DNA of 64,000 nt from Verrucosispora sioxanthis (GCF_010560025.1 NZ_SAIY01000001.1:1035404-1099403); one strand, 5' to 3'; shown: positions 9,338 to 18,125, counted from the stretch's first letter. Made by a program: numbers and translations. Notes: generated from the sequence alone by a model not told the origin.

Positions 9338-9895
9338 ATGACGGGCGTGAGTCTGCGCTTCGTCCTCGACCCCGAACTGACCGCTGACCTGCGCGAACGG
9401 ATCGTCGCACTGTGGGTCGACGTGACGAACGCCGGCGGCGCGGTCGGCTTCGTGGCACCTGTCGACGCCATGGAGGTCCGCACCATCGCCGACCCGACGC
9501 TGGCCGCCATCGCGGACGGACCGGACCGGTTGCTGCTGGGCTACGACGGCGATCGGCTGGTCGCCATGGCGATCTTCACCGATCCCCGGTTCCACCTGAA
9601 GACGCACCTGCGGGTGCTCACCCGGGTGATGGTGCACCCCGACACCCAGGGACGTGGCTTCGGTGACGCGCTGATGCGCGAGGCCGAACGGGTGGCGCGC
9701 GGCCTCGGGCTGGCGGCGCTGCACGTCACCGTGCGGGACGGGTTCGGGCTCGACCGGTTCTACCGGCGGCTCGGGTACCACGAGGTGGGCCGCTGGCCCG
9801 GTGCGATCCGCGTCGCCCCCGGCGACGACCGCGACGAGATCCTGATGTGGCTCGACCTGACGGCAGCCCGGCAGGATCAACACACGAGCGGCTGA
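9338..9895 (+). CDS. GNAT-family N-acetyltransferase
   Basis: 185 residues. The acetyl-CoA loop is visible as VMVHPDTQGRGFGDALM near residues 92-108, with a preceding beta strand and the later FYRRLGYHEVGRW motif that closes the GNAT fold. Substrate unknown. It starts 83 bases after tRNA-Leu and is convergent with the expansin-like gene. A GTG four codons in is an alternative start. Confidence 0.82.
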   Translation: MTGVSLRFVLDPELTADLRERIVALWVDVTNAGGAVGFVAPVDAMEVRTIADPTLAAIADGPDRLLLGYDGDRLVAMAIFTDPRFHLKTHLRVLTRVMVHPDTQGRGFGDALMREAERVARGLGLAALHVTVRDGFGLDRFYRRLGYHEVGRWPGAIRVAPGDDRDEILMWLDLTAARQDQHTSG

Positions 9896-9917
9896 CCGAC
9901 GGGCGCCGGCCGCAGCG

Positions 9918-10931
9918 TCAGTCGCAACCGGGCGAGGGCGCGGCGAGCGGCGCGGGTGCGAACGCTTCGACACCGGTCGGCGCCGCCGATGCGGTCGCGT
10001 CGGCCGTCATCGCGACCGACGGCGTCGGCCGGGCCGAGGCACGGGTCGACGCGCTGGCCGACGGCTTCGCACGCGCCGCCGGTGTCCTGGTGGCCGTGGC
10101 CGACCCGGCTGGACTGTCCCCGTACATCCGGACGGAGCTGCGCTGCACCTTGCCCGGCGCCATCCGGATGCCCGTGGCGGTGGCCCGGTGGCCCCGGGTG
10201 TCGGTGACCCGGATCTGGTACGGGCCGGGCCCGGCACCGGACTCGATCAGCCAGTAGTTGTAGCTCTCCCGCGCCGCCGCCCGCCACGGCCCCGAACTGC
10301 CCTGACGCACCTCGACCGAACGCAGCGGGTTGCCGTGGCCGGCGACCAGCACGGCGAACCACCACTGCGACGCGCCCTCCTTGATCCGGAAGGTGAGCGG
10401 ACCGGACAGCGGCGGGTCGGCGACCAACCGGTAGCTGACGTCGACGATGCCCCGAACCGGATCCGCGATGCGGGCGAACGCCTCCCGGGACAGGTCGAGA
10501 TGACCGGGTTCGCACTCGGGGCACTGGTCCATCACCATCACCCGTACGGTGCCCTTCGGCCCGGTCACCTCCAGGTACCCGCCGCAGGCGGCACCGTCGG
10601 CGTACTCGGCGGGGCCGAGCGCGACGTAGCGGCGGTCGGCCGGGGCGGCCGGGTAGGAGCAGTTCCCACCCGCGCCCTTCGAGTCGTAGAAGGTCGCCTT
10701 CCCCTCGTGGCGGGTGCCGGCGGCGGGCGGGGCGAGTTGCGCAACGGCGGCCGGGAGTGCGACGGCCGGACGGGGCGGTGCGGCGCAGGCGGGTGCGGCG
10801 CCCGAGCGGAGCGCGAGGCTGAGCCCTACCACCGTGGCGAGGGTGGCCACCGCCCCGCCGACCAGCCACCGACGCGGCGCGGAACGCCGAGTCGACGAAT
10901 GGCCGGCGGGGCCGTCGATTCCGTCGGTCAC
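9918..10931 (-). CDS. Secreted expansin-like protein (two-domain, EXLX1 type)
   Basis: 337 residues. A signal peptide or anchor lies at about 22-42, then a double-psi beta-barrel D1 domain at about 76-172 (GKATFYDSKGAGGNCSY, DQCPECEPGHLDLSREAF). The HLDLS motif carries the aspartate that is essential in bacterial expansins, and four cysteines are suited to disulfides. D2, the cellulose-binding beta-sandwich (CBM63-like), follows at about 175-275 (QWWFAVLVAGHGNPLRSVEV, PYQIRVTDT). The last 60 residues are a Ser/Thr/Ala/Pro-rich tail. Expansins loosen plant cell-wall polymers without hydrolysis, which agrees with the cellulase elsewhere in the window. Single gene; a pair of direct repeats lies upstream. 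Confidence 0.85.
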   Translation of the reverse strand: MTDGIDGPAGHSSTRRSAPRRWLVGGAVATLATVVGLSLALRSGAAPACAAPPRPAVALPAAVAQLAPPAAGTRHEGKATFYDSKGAGGNCSYPAAPADRRYVALGPAEYADGAACGGYLEVTGPKGTVRVMVMDQCPECEPGHLDLSREAFARIADPVRGIVDVSYRLVADPPLSGPLTFRIKEGASQWWFAVLVAGHGNPLRSVEVRQGSSGPWRAAARESYNYWLIESGAGPGPYQIRVTDTRGHRATATGIRMAPGKVQRSSVRMYGDSPAGSATATRTPAARAKPSASASTRASARPTPSVAMTADATASAAPTGVEAFAPAPLAAPSPGCD

Positions 10932-10972
10932 GTGCAGACATGCTGCCGGAGCGGCGACCGCCCGGACAAGCG

Positions 10973-10990
10973 AGCTAAGCCAAAGCTAAG
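10973..10990 (-). promoter_or_regulatory. Direct repeat pair upstream of the expansin-like gene
   Basis: Two copies of CTTAGCT (minus strand) spaced with an 11-base period, at 10984-10990 and 10973-10979, about 42 bases before the expansin start. An 11-base period is typical of OmpR/PhoP-type response regulator sites. The first copy overlaps the last codons of the next gene. No regulator can be named. Confidence 0.3.
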
Positions 10991-11291
10991 ACGAACTTGA
11001 TCTCGACTGCGCGTGGGTGGTCAGCCGGCGCAGCGGCTCCACGGCGTCCGGGTGGCTGCGCAGCGCGTCCTCGATCCGGACCCGCCACACTCCGGCCTCG
11101 ATCAGGTCGCGCCCGTCGTCGGGGGCCGAGCGCAGCCGGTCGCGCGTCTCCCGCAGCGACTGCGCCACGCCACCGCCGAGCAGCCGTTCCAGCTCACCGG
11201 CGATGCTGCGGAAACGCTCGTCGTCGGGTACCGCCCCGACCAGTGTCCGGGCCGTGTCCCATGCCACCCGGGGATGATGGATCACCGACAT
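10986..11291 (-). CDS. Small hypothetical protein, mostly helical
   Basis: 101 residues from the ATG at 11291, chosen because AAGGGAG lies six bases before it; the open frame extends 21 codons further without such a site. The sequence is rich in Arg, Leu and acidic residues (ELERLLGGGVAQSLRETR, DLIEAGVWRVRIEDALR) and looks like three or four amphipathic helices, with a Ser-rich end. No membrane segment, no cysteine. I do not recognise the family. Its tail is 54 bases from the expansin start on the same strand. Confidence 0.55.
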   Translation of the reverse strand: MSVIHHPRVAWDTARTLVGAVPDDERFRSIAGELERLLGGGVAQSLRETRDRLRSAPDDGRDLIEAGVWRVRIEDALRSHPDAVEPLRRLTTHAQSRSSSS

Positions 11292-11393
11292 CTCAGACTC
11301 CCTTGGTCGAGGTCCGCCTCGGCCATCATCGATCCGCCGGCCGGCCGGCGGCAAGAGGTGTCCGTCGGTCGTCGTCGAGCCGTGTCCACCTGG

Positions 11394-12212
11394 TCAGTCG
11401 GACAGTTCGACCGGGTCACCGAGCCGCACCCGGCCCGACTCCAGCGGCACCAGGTTGAGTCCGAACAGGAGCTTGCGGTCGATGTTGCGGTGCCGGGCGA
11501 GGGTCCGCAACGGTTCCCGGCCGCGTACCCCGGTCTCCTGGTCGGTGGTGATGACCAGGCAGCGGGCCGACGGGCCGGCGGCGCGGAAACGGACGGCGCC
11601 GATGCGCAGCCCACGCCCGGCCCAGTCGTCCTCCGCCCAGGCGGGGGCACCGTCGAGCACCAGGTTGGGCCGGAAGCGGGTCATCGGCACCGGTTGCGCA
11701 CCGTCCGCGACGAGCCAGTCGCCGAGGGCCGCCAGCGATGCCGTGCTGGTCAGCAGCACCGGGTACGCGTCGGCGAAGCTGACCTGATCCCCGGGGTCGT
11801 ACTTCCGGTCGCCGCGTGGAATGTGCCGGGTCGGTCGAGCCAGTCGGACCAGCCGGACCGGTCGGTCGAGCACCGCACCGAACCAGGCGTCGACGGCCGG
11901 GCCGGCGGGCAGCGCGTCGACCCGCAGCACCCGCCGCCGGAACGTCCGCACCGACACCGGCGTGCCGTCGGTCGGCTCGGGCACCACCAGGTCGGGATGA
12001 CCGTCGGCGCGCAGCAGCAGCCCGTCGGTGGCCGGGCTGGCATACACCCGGACCAGCGACGTGGCCTCGCGCTGGGTGACGCCGATCCCCTCGGCGTCGA
12101 CAAGCATCCAGCGCCGGTCCTCGTCCAGCCCCCACGGCCGTACGTCGGCCGCGTCGTGGACGAGACCACGGCAACCCTTGACCGGATAGGTGGTGATCCC
12201 GCTCAGCCGCAC
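11394..12212 (-). CDS. MOSC-domain protein (YcbX/mARC-like)
   Basis: 272 residues from a GTG at 12212, five bases after the stop of the methyltransferase gene. The N-terminal MOSC beta-barrel begins with LSGITTYPVKGCRG and continues to about residue 115 (DEDRRWMLVDAEG, TQREA); the C-terminal MOSC domain includes SFADAYPVLLTSTASL, RFRPNLVLDG and, near the end, TTDQETGVRGREPL, where the cysteine usually seen in MOSC proteins (ARCLVITTD) is present. These proteins bind molybdenum cofactor and reduce N-hydroxylated compounds or carry sulfur. Electron partner not seen nearby. Confidence 0.85.
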   Translation of the reverse strand: MRLSGITTYPVKGCRGLVHDAADVRPWGLDEDRRWMLVDAEGIGVTQREATSLVRVYASPATDGLLLRADGHPDLVVPEPTDGTPVSVRTFRRRVLRVDALPAGPAVDAWFGAVLDRPVRLVRLARPTRHIPRGDRKYDPGDQVSFADAYPVLLTSTASLAALGDWLVADGAQPVPMTRFRPNLVLDGAPAWAEDDWAGRGLRIGAVRFRAAGPSARCLVITTDQETGVRGREPLRTLARHRNIDRKLLFGLNLVPLESGRVRLGDPVELSD

Positions 12213-12216
12213 CCGG

Positions 12217-13050
12217 TTACCATGCCACGCCGATGCCGTCGCCCGGGTACCAGTGGTTCGCCGGCGTCTCCCGGTAGGCGAGGAACCGCCGCCCGGTGCG
12301 TTCGGCATGCTCGGCCAGCACGTTCGTGTGGGTGACGTTGTCGGTGAGCAGCATCGCCCCAGGGGCCAGTTTCGACTCGACGGCGGCGAACTCGCGCCGC
12401 TCGTACGCGCGGCTGTGGTCGCTGTCGTGCAGGAACAGGTCGACCGGCCGGTCCAACGCGGTGATCGACTCGACCGAGTCGCCGATCACCAGGTCGATCA
12501 CCTCCGACCAGGGCGCGGTGCGGGCGAGATAGCCGGCCTCGGGGTTGATGTCGATGGAACTGACCCGACCCGGATGCCCCTCTGCGGCGTTGCGCAGCAG
12601 CGCGGCGGCCAGCACGCAGCTGCCCAGTCCCTTGTCGACGCCGGTCTCGACGATGTGCTTCGGCCGCCGGGCCCGGACGATCGCGTACCAGCCGATCCGG
12701 CGGGCGTACCGCACCTGCCGGTCCGCCAGCCCACGACGGGCGGCGCCCGCGATGGCGGAGCTGATGTGCTGCCGCAGCGCGTCGTCGGACTCGATCTCGG
12801 CGAGGTACCCCCGGACCTGCTTGACCGGCAGCTCGCAGACGACACTGACGAACCAGGCGAGATGGTGCCGACTGAGCTTGGTCAACTCGTACGTGTAGTT
12901 GTGATGCTCCCGCGAGGCGACCAACCAGCGGGCTGAGGTACGCAGCACCTTGGCGTCGTGCCGGGCGACGGCGACCAGGCGTTTCGGAAAGGCGGCGACG
13001 GGGGCGAGGCGGGTACGGGCGATCGCCCGACGCAGCTTGACGGCATCCAC
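12217..13050 (-). CDS. Class I SAM-dependent methyltransferase-like protein
   Basis: 277 residues. The first 110 residues are basic and helical. The Rossmann core starts with the SAM-binding strand IVETGVDKGLGSCVL (about 133-147), followed by the acidic ribose-binding position SSIDINPEAGYL, IGDSVESI and DLFLHDSDHS, a pattern of the Methyltransf_24 group that often modifies sugars or glycans. It ends next to the MOSC gene and is divergent from the LCP gene of the polysaccharide cluster, so a role in glycan modification is possible. Substrate unknown. Confidence 0.75.
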   Translation of the reverse strand: MDAVKLRRAIARTRLAPVAAFPKRLVAVARHDAKVLRTSARWLVASREHHNYTYELTKLSRHHLAWFVSVVCELPVKQVRGYLAEIESDDALRQHISSAIAGAARRGLADRQVRYARRIGWYAIVRARRPKHIVETGVDKGLGSCVLAAALLRNAAEGHPGRVSSIDINPEAGYLARTAPWSEVIDLVIGDSVESITALDRPVDLFLHDSDHSRAYERREFAAVESKLAPGAMLLTDNVTHTNVLAEHAERTGRRFLAYRETPANHWYPGDGIGVAW

Positions 13051-13206
13051 CGCTGCGTTCTACCAGATCAACGGAAACAGTGGGGTAACAAAGGGAAGTT
13101 GGTCGTACCGCCCATTCCACTGTGTTTCGGCTCTGCGACGGGTCGACACGCGAAAGCAACGACAGGGGAATGCGAGCCAGGGGTCGAAATCAGTAGCATC
13201 CTCATC

Positions 13207-14304
13207 ATGCGCCAGGACCACGGGGACGTTCAAACCGATACGTCGCTTTCCGCGAGCCCACCGGCTGCGGCGTCGTCCGCCGACGAGCCGCCGACACTGG
13301 AGGCGCCGGCCGAGCGCCCGCGACGCCGTCGGCGGTGGTCGCGCCTAGTGTTGATCATGGGCCTGGTGCTGGTGCTGGTGGTCGGTGGTGGGATGCTCGC
13401 CGCAGGGCTCTACTACCGGTCCGTCGAATCCAGCGTTGAGCGGGTCGACGCCTTCGAAGACGTCCCGGAGGAGTCCCGACCACAGGTCGTCGCGGCCGAC
13501 GCCTTGAACATCATGATTTTGGGCAGCGACTCCCGCGATCCGGAGAACACCTCGGGATCCCGCACCGACACGATCATCCTTGCCCACCTCCCGAAGGATC
13601 GGTCCAGCGCCCAGCTCATCTCGATCCCTCGCGATACCTGGGTGAGTGTGCCGAGATCCCGCCAGGGGCGCGGCGGTCGCGATGCGAAGATCAACGCCGC
13701 GTACGCCTGGGGTGGTGTCCCGCTCATGGTGCAGACGGTGGAGAAGTTCACCGGCGTTCGTGTCGACCACGTGGCGATGGTCGACTTCGCCGGGTTCAAG
13801 GAGATCGTCGACGCCCTCGGCGGCATCGAGATCACCGTCGAGCAGGGCTTCACCTCCCGGCACTCGTTCACGCCCGACGGCCGGCGGCAATTCGTCGCGG
13901 GCAAGCAGGAGATGGATGGTGCCGCGGCGCTCGACTACGCCCGCGAGCGGTACGCGTTCGCCGACGGTGACTTCACCCGGATCAAGCACCAGCAGCAGGT
14001 CATCAAGGCCATTCTCGACAAGGCGGCCTCCGGTGGCACCCTGGCCAGCCCCACCAGACTGAACTCGTTCGTCCGTGCTACGGCGGACGCGGTGGCCGTC
14101 GACGAGTCCATGTCTTTGTTGGATCTAGGCATGGAACTGCGTCATCTGCGTGGCGGAAATCTCGACTTCTACACCTGCCCCACCAAGGGCACGGGCCGGA
14201 TCGGCAACGAAAGTGTCGTGCTCGCCGACACAGCGAAGGCTGATCGGCTCTTCGACGCGGTACGCCGTGACGCGGTGCCGGAAATCCAGTCCGCCGCAAA
14301 GTAG
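13207..14304 (+). CDS. LytR-CpsA-Psr (LCP) family glycan phosphotransferase
   Basis: 365 residues from the ATG at 13207; the open frame starts earlier but the upstream part lacks coding character. A Pro/Ala-rich cytoplasmic start ends in RPRRRRRW, then one membrane helix at about 46-68 and the LCP domain: LGSDSRD, SRTDTIILAHL (catalytic Asp/Arg region), ISIPRDTWV, AAYAWGG, DFAGFKEIVDALGGIE, LDYARERYAFADGDFTR. LCP enzymes move polyprenyl-linked glycans onto peptidoglycan outside the membrane. Placed at the head of the polysaccharide cluster, it is the likely attachment step. Confidence 0.9.
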   Translation: MRQDHGDVQTDTSLSASPPAAASSADEPPTLEAPAERPRRRRRWSRLVLIMGLVLVLVVGGGMLAAGLYYRSVESSVERVDAFEDVPEESRPQVVAADALNIMILGSDSRDPENTSGSRTDTIILAHLPKDRSSAQLISIPRDTWVSVPRSRQGRGGRDAKINAAYAWGGVPLMVQTVEKFTGVRVDHVAMVDFAGFKEIVDALGGIEITVEQGFTSRHSFTPDGRRQFVAGKQEMDGAAALDYARERYAFADGDFTRIKHQQQVIKAILDKAASGGTLASPTRLNSFVRATADAVAVDESMSLLDLGMELRHLRGGNLDFYTCPTKGTGRIGNESVVLADTAKADRLFDAVRRDAVPEIQSAAK

Positions 14305-14328
14305 GAAGAGGAAACAAGCCTTCCTACT
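14300..14328 (+). terminator. Hairpin across the LCP stop codon
   Basis: A perfect nine-base stem AGTAGGAAG/CTTCCTACT with an 11-base purine-rich loop includes the TAG stop of the LCP gene. It is weaker than the other hairpins here and may attenuate rather than end transcription into the glycosylphosphotransferase gene. Confidence 0.4.
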
Positions 14329-14416
14329 ATGGCGGTCTATCTCACCCGACCGTATCCTGCGGTCGCCCTTTGAGACTTGTCGCGCGGCCAAGGGTTCCAC
14401 GGGGGGAGCGCCAACC

Positions 14417-15961
14417 ATGACAAGCCAGCCGACAATCAGCCATCCCCCGTCCGGCGAGCGCACCGGCGGGTGGGGACAACAACGGGTCGCGCGGCAGGAC
14501 GCCGTCGACGACGAGGTTCCACCGGCCCCGGCTTCCGTCGAGATGCCGGTCGCCGACGAGATGGCGGACGCGGCCACCTCCGGGCTCGACACGACTGCGG
14601 TCCTGCCCTATGCCCGATCCCGTACATCGTCGCGGACGCGACGACTGCGGGCATGGATGATGACGCTTCCAATCGACGCCGCCGCGCTGCTCACCCCGCT
14701 GCTGCTGAGTCAGACGTACTGGCGGGGCACGTTGGCAAACGCCGTCCTCGCGGTGGCCATCTTCGCCGCCGGGGGGCTCTACCGGCCCCGCCGGCACGTG
14801 AGCATCCTGGACGAGCTGCCGAGCCTCTGTGGGCGACTACTGGCGTCTGCCGCCGTGGTGGCCATCATCGCGGCGCTGCGTCACTCCTCCGTCGAGTACG
14901 TCAGCGGATTCATGCGGGGAGTGGCGTTGTCGGCTGGCTTGGTGATCCTCGGCCGGGTGGTCAGCCGTACCCTCACCATCGCCGTACGCAAGCGCCGGTG
15001 GGTGGAGCACAACGCGATCATCATCGGTAGCGGGCCGGTCGGGCTCGAACTCGCCCGGCTGCTCCGCCGCTACCCCCGTTACGGGCTACGGTTCGTCGGC
15101 TGTGTCGACGCCCCCGCCCGGCAGCGCGGTGCCACGCTCCCGCTGAGCGGCACCCTCGACGATCTGGAGCACCTGGTTCGCCTGTTGGAGTGCGAGGTTC
15201 TCGTCATCGCCGACCCGGACTGTCCGGAGTCCACTTTGATGGAGACCCTGCTACGTCCCCGCAGTGCCCGATGCGACCTGTGGGCGGTCCCGCGTCTGTG
15301 GGGCTCCCGGGCTCAGGGCGGATACCCCGACCACATCGGGGCGATCCCGATCATCAAGATCGGTGATGTCACGTTCTCCGGTCCACGGTGGGCCGTCAAG
15401 CGAGCCTCGGATCTGCTGTTCGCCACGGTGGCTCTGATCGTGCTGTGTCCAGTGCTCCTACTCTGCACCGTCGCCACCGCCGCCGAAGGGGGGCGCGGCA
15501 TCTTCTTTCGTCAGGAGCGCATCGGCCGGCACGGCAGGTCCTTCCAGGTCATCAAGTTCAGGACGCTGCGTCCGAGGGACGAGCAGGAGTCGCAGACCAA
15601 CTGGACCATCGGGCACGACCGGCGAGTCGGGCCAATCGGCCGGTTCATGCGCCGTACGTCGCTCGACGAGCTGCCTCAGCTGTGGAACATTCTGCGCGGC
15701 GACATGAGCGTGGTGGGTCCGCGGCCGGAGCGGCCGTACTTCGTCGAGAAGTTCTCGGCGGAGTATCCGAACTACGCCGCGCGTCACCGGGTGCCCGTCG
15801 GGCTGACTGGGCTCGCGCAGGTCAGCGGCCTGCGGGGGGACACGCCGATCTCCGATCGCACGCGGTTCGACAACTACTACATCGAGAACTGGTCGCTCTG
15901 GCTCGACGTCAAGGTGGTGCTGCGTACGGTCGCGGAGGTGTTCCGCGCCGGAGGTCGCTAA
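14417..15961 (+). CDS. Polyprenyl-phosphate sugar-1-phosphate transferase (WcaJ/ExoY type)
   Basis: 514 residues from the ATG at 14417, preceded by GGGGGGAG. After a disordered 75-residue start come four membrane helices (about 80-170), a CoA-binding-like Rossmann part (IIIGSGPVGLELARLL, about 198-212) and the C-terminal catalytic domain with its own helix (KRASDLLFATVALIVLCP) and the motifs FFRQERIGRHG, FQVIKFRTL, RRTSLDELPQLWNILRGDMS, VGPRPERP, GLTGLAQVSG. This enzyme loads the first sugar onto undecaprenyl phosphate at the inner face, starting repeat-unit synthesis. Its stop overlaps that of the convergent chain-length gene by three bases. Confidence 0.92.
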   Translation: MTSQPTISHPPSGERTGGWGQQRVARQDAVDDEVPPAPASVEMPVADEMADAATSGLDTTAVLPYARSRTSSRTRRLRAWMMTLPIDAAALLTPLLLSQTYWRGTLANAVLAVAIFAAGGLYRPRRHVSILDELPSLCGRLLASAAVVAIIAALRHSSVEYVSGFMRGVALSAGLVILGRVVSRTLTIAVRKRRWVEHNAIIIGSGPVGLELARLLRRYPRYGLRFVGCVDAPARQRGATLPLSGTLDDLEHLVRLLECEVLVIADPDCPESTLMETLLRPRSARCDLWAVPRLWGSRAQGGYPDHIGAIPIIKIGDVTFSGPRWAVKRASDLLFATVALIVLCPVLLLCTVATAAEGGRGIFFRQERIGRHGRSFQVIKFRTLRPRDEQESQTNWTIGHDRRVGPIGRFMRRTSLDELPQLWNILRGDMSVVGPRPERPYFVEKFSAEYPNYAARHRVPVGLTGLAQVSGLRGDTPISDRTRFDNYYIENWSLWLDVKVVLRTVAEVFRAGGR

Positions 15962-16656
15962 AGCTGCCGGCTTCCGCTCGACGCACCGCCGCCGAATGGG
16001 TGCGTTCGCACGGTCGCCGCCCAGGCAGCCTTGAGGTCTGCGCTCACGGGAGTGCCCAACCTGCGGTGGGCATGACACACGGCGATGCCGATCCCGATTG
16101 CGAATCCACCGAGCGCACCGAGGGCCGCATGCCACGGCCAGGGCACCGCTTCAGGTTCCTTGGGGACGACGCCGACCTTGAGCACGGAGACCCGCGCCCT
16201 CGACACGAGGCCGGCTGGCGCTGCGTCGCGCTCCGCGATTCGCTGCAGTTCGGCGGCGAGCGCGTTGACGATGGCGGCCGCCCCCGCTGGGTCGCCGTAG
16301 GTGACAGCCACGTCGATCGCCAGGGTGTTCACGGTCGACGACGCAACGATGCGATCGGCGAGTTGGGCGGGTGTGTCCGGCAGGCCGAGCGAATCGATCA
16401 CCGGTTGGGTCAGCCGCGCACTGTTCATCATGCTGGCGTAGGTCTTCACCCGCCGCTGCATCAACTGTTCGGCGAGCGCCGGGGCGGCGGTCTCCCGGAT
16501 GTCCGGCGGTTCCGGTACGAAGCTGACGAGCAGTTGCACCTCGGAGCGATAGCTGGCGGGCTGGCTGGCCGCCAGGGCACCCGCCCCGATCCCGCCGAGC
16601 AGGGCCAGCAGCGCCATCGTCGCCCAGTGCGCGCCGAAGTAACGGGCGAGGTACAT
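15958..16656 (-). CDS. Wzz/CapA-like chain-length determinant protein
   Basis: 232 residues. Two membrane helices (about 10-30 and 178-197) bracket an extracellular region with YRSEVQLLVSF, LAEQLMQRRVKTYASM, SARLTQPVIDSLGL and IVNALAAELQRIAER, the layout and motifs of Wzz/YveK-type co-polymerases that set polysaccharide length. The short C-terminal cytoplasmic tail has no Walker motifs or tyrosine cluster, so no BY-kinase is fused, and none is found nearby. It is encoded opposite to the rest of the cluster, between the initiating transferase and the flippase. Confidence 0.8.
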   Translation of the reverse strand: MYLARYFGAHWATMALLALLGGIGAGALAASQPASYRSEVQLLVSFVPEPPDIRETAAPALAEQLMQRRVKTYASMMNSARLTQPVIDSLGLPDTPAQLADRIVASSTVNTLAIDVAVTYGDPAGAAAIVNALAAELQRIAERDAAPAGLVSRARVSVLKVGVVPKEPEAVPWPWHAALGALGGFAIGIGIAVCHAHRRLGTPVSADLKAAWAATVRTHPFGGGASSGSRQL

Positions 16657-16798
16657 GTGGCTCCACGTCTGTTGTCCCCGGACGAGCCGTCAGATTACCG
16701 GTGAGTGACTTCGTCAAATGTCCGAGGGGCCGCTCGGCAGATGCGGCAGGTTCGGTCCAGGCGGTCGATTGCGGGACCGAGCGTCGTTCGGGTAGAAA

Positions 16799-16828
16799 GT
16801 GCCAGCGACGTGGCGTTCATGCTGGCAC
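16799..16828 (+). promoter_or_regulatory. Stem-loop in the leader of the flippase operon
   Basis: Perfect eight-base arms GTGCCAGC/GCTGGCAC around a 14-base loop, ending 27 bases before the GTG of a small upstream ORF. It lies where the 5' untranslated region of the glycosyltransferase operon should be. Function unknown. Confidence 0.35.
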
Positions 16829-16855
16829 ATCCACCACATCTTCGGGGGGAGACGA

Positions 16856-16936
16856 GTGGGAAGCGTGTGGCTGGCCGACGCTGCCCGGTCTCGGCAAGAC
16901 GTCAGCCCGGGGTCGACCGAGGACACCGCGTGCTAG
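16856..16936 (+). CDS. Candidate 26-residue leader ORF coupled to the flippase gene
   Basis: A GTG at 16856 follows a strong ribosome site (CGGGGGGAGACGA) and opens 26 codons beginning VGSVWLADAARS and ending in Cys before TAG at 16934-16936. The flippase start GTG at 16930 overlaps this stop (GTGCTAG), while the flippase itself has no good ribosome site. Coupled translation is therefore likely. The peptide has no transmembrane or signal character and may act only to deliver ribosomes. It could instead mark a frame change in the start of the flippase gene, but the 26 residues do not resemble a flippase N-terminus. Confidence 0.4.
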   Translation: MGSVWLADAARSRQDVSPGSTEDTAC

Positions 16937-18123
16937 GTATCCGCCGCCGCCTCTCACCCGAACGTCTCTACATTGCCGCGCTCGGGATGACCGGCCTCGC
17001 GGCCGTCGTGTCGGTTGCGCTCCCGGCGACCGAACGCGGTGAACTCGCGGCAAACATGGTGGCCGCCACGATGGGGGCTGCGATCGGTGGTTTCTCGACC
17101 GACACCTTCCTGCTGTCGCGTCCCGCTGGCTGGATCATGTCTCGCGGACGCAGCTGGATTCTCGGCATCCTCGGGGTCTCGCTCGGGCTCACGGCCGCAG
17201 CCGCAGCCGCGATGACAGCGCTGGCCGGGATCGGCAGCTTCACGGTGGGCATCGGCGCCGCCTGCGCCCTCACCGTCTTCAACACGGCAGCTGCGCTGGG
17301 TCTACGCCTCAAGAAATTCTGGCTCGTGTACGCCACCCGGGCGGCAGGCGGCGGTGTGCTGATGGCTGGGTACGCGATCCTGCTCGTCGGCGACGAGCGC
17401 GACGGCGGCCACTGGAGTCTGGTCTGGCTTCTCGTCCAGGTGGCAGCCGCTGCCGTCCTGGCCGGCGCGGTCCTGGTCTGGGCGCAACGGCTCCGGCCGT
17501 TTCCGGCGGTGACCGCACGGCTGCCCGAATATCGGGCCGACCTCGTCGCCGTGGGCCAGTTGCACGTCGGCGTCTCCGCTCAGATGGTGACGTACCGATT
17601 GAGTCAGGTCCTGGTGGCTCGCTTCGCCGGGGCCGGACCACTTGGCGTCTACGCCCTGGCCGTGGCCGCGTTGGAGTTCGCACAGGCCGGCGCGGTGGTC
17701 AGGTCGCAGCGGATCCTCGCCGAACGAGATCCCGACGCCATCCAGGACCAGAGCCGGGCAGCGGTGCGGGCGGCGTTTCCCGTGGCCTGCCTGGCGGTGA
17801 TCGGGCTCGCTGTTGTCGGCCTGCTGGTGCCCGACTACCGCGACGCCTGGATCTTCGGGCTGCTCCTGCTGCCCGGCACGTTGGCGCTGGCCGTCGGCAA
17901 GACCTGGAGCGCCATGCTGCTCAAGCAGAGTGGCGAGCGAGCCACCACGGCCGTCGCTCTAGTCACGATGTCAGTCTCGGTCGTGCTCTACCTCCTGCTC
18001 ATTCCATGGATCGGCGCTACCGGTGCCGCCACGGCCTCATCGCTCGCATACGGCGTTTACACGTTCCGGACCTGGCAGCGCCTGCGGCGGTCGTCGCACC
18101 TTCTCCTCAATCGGGTGGCCTAG
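16930..18123 (+). CDS. Wzx-like polysaccharide repeat-unit flippase
   Basis: 397 residues from the GTG at 16930; an in-frame open stretch runs 75 codons further up but is Arg/Pro-rich and non-membrane. The protein is almost wholly hydrophobic, with 11-12 helices in two similar halves (LYIAALGMTGLAAVVSVAL; GVYALAVAALEFAQAGAVV; LALAVGKTWSAMLLKQSGERATTAV). This is the layout of MOP-superfamily flippases that turn lipid-linked repeat units outward. It is the first long gene of an uninterrupted plus-strand run to 25001, where spacings are mostly overlaps. Sequence similarity within this family is low, so assignment rests on topology and context. Confidence 0.72.
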   Translation: MLGIRRRLSPERLYIAALGMTGLAAVVSVALPATERGELAANMVAATMGAAIGGFSTDTFLLSRPAGWIMSRGRSWILGILGVSLGLTAAAAAAMTALAGIGSFTVGIGAACALTVFNTAAALGLRLKKFWLVYATRAAGGGVLMAGYAILLVGDERDGGHWSLVWLLVQVAAAAVLAGAVLVWAQRLRPFPAVTARLPEYRADLVAVGQLHVGVSAQMVTYRLSQVLVARFAGAGPLGVYALAVAALEFAQAGAVVRSQRILAERDPDAIQDQSRAAVRAAFPVACLAVIGLAVVGLLVPDYRDAWIFGLLLLPGTLALAVGKTWSAMLLKQSGERATTAVALVTMSVSVVLYLLLIPWIGATGAATASSLAYGVYTFRTWQRLRRSSHLLLNRVA

Positions 18124-18125
18124 CG

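Noticed and set aside
16705..16929. N-terminal extension of the flippase in its own frame
   Set aside because: The 75 extra residues are Arg/Ser/Pro-rich with no membrane character and no ribosome site; the start at 16930 gives a typical flippase N-terminus.
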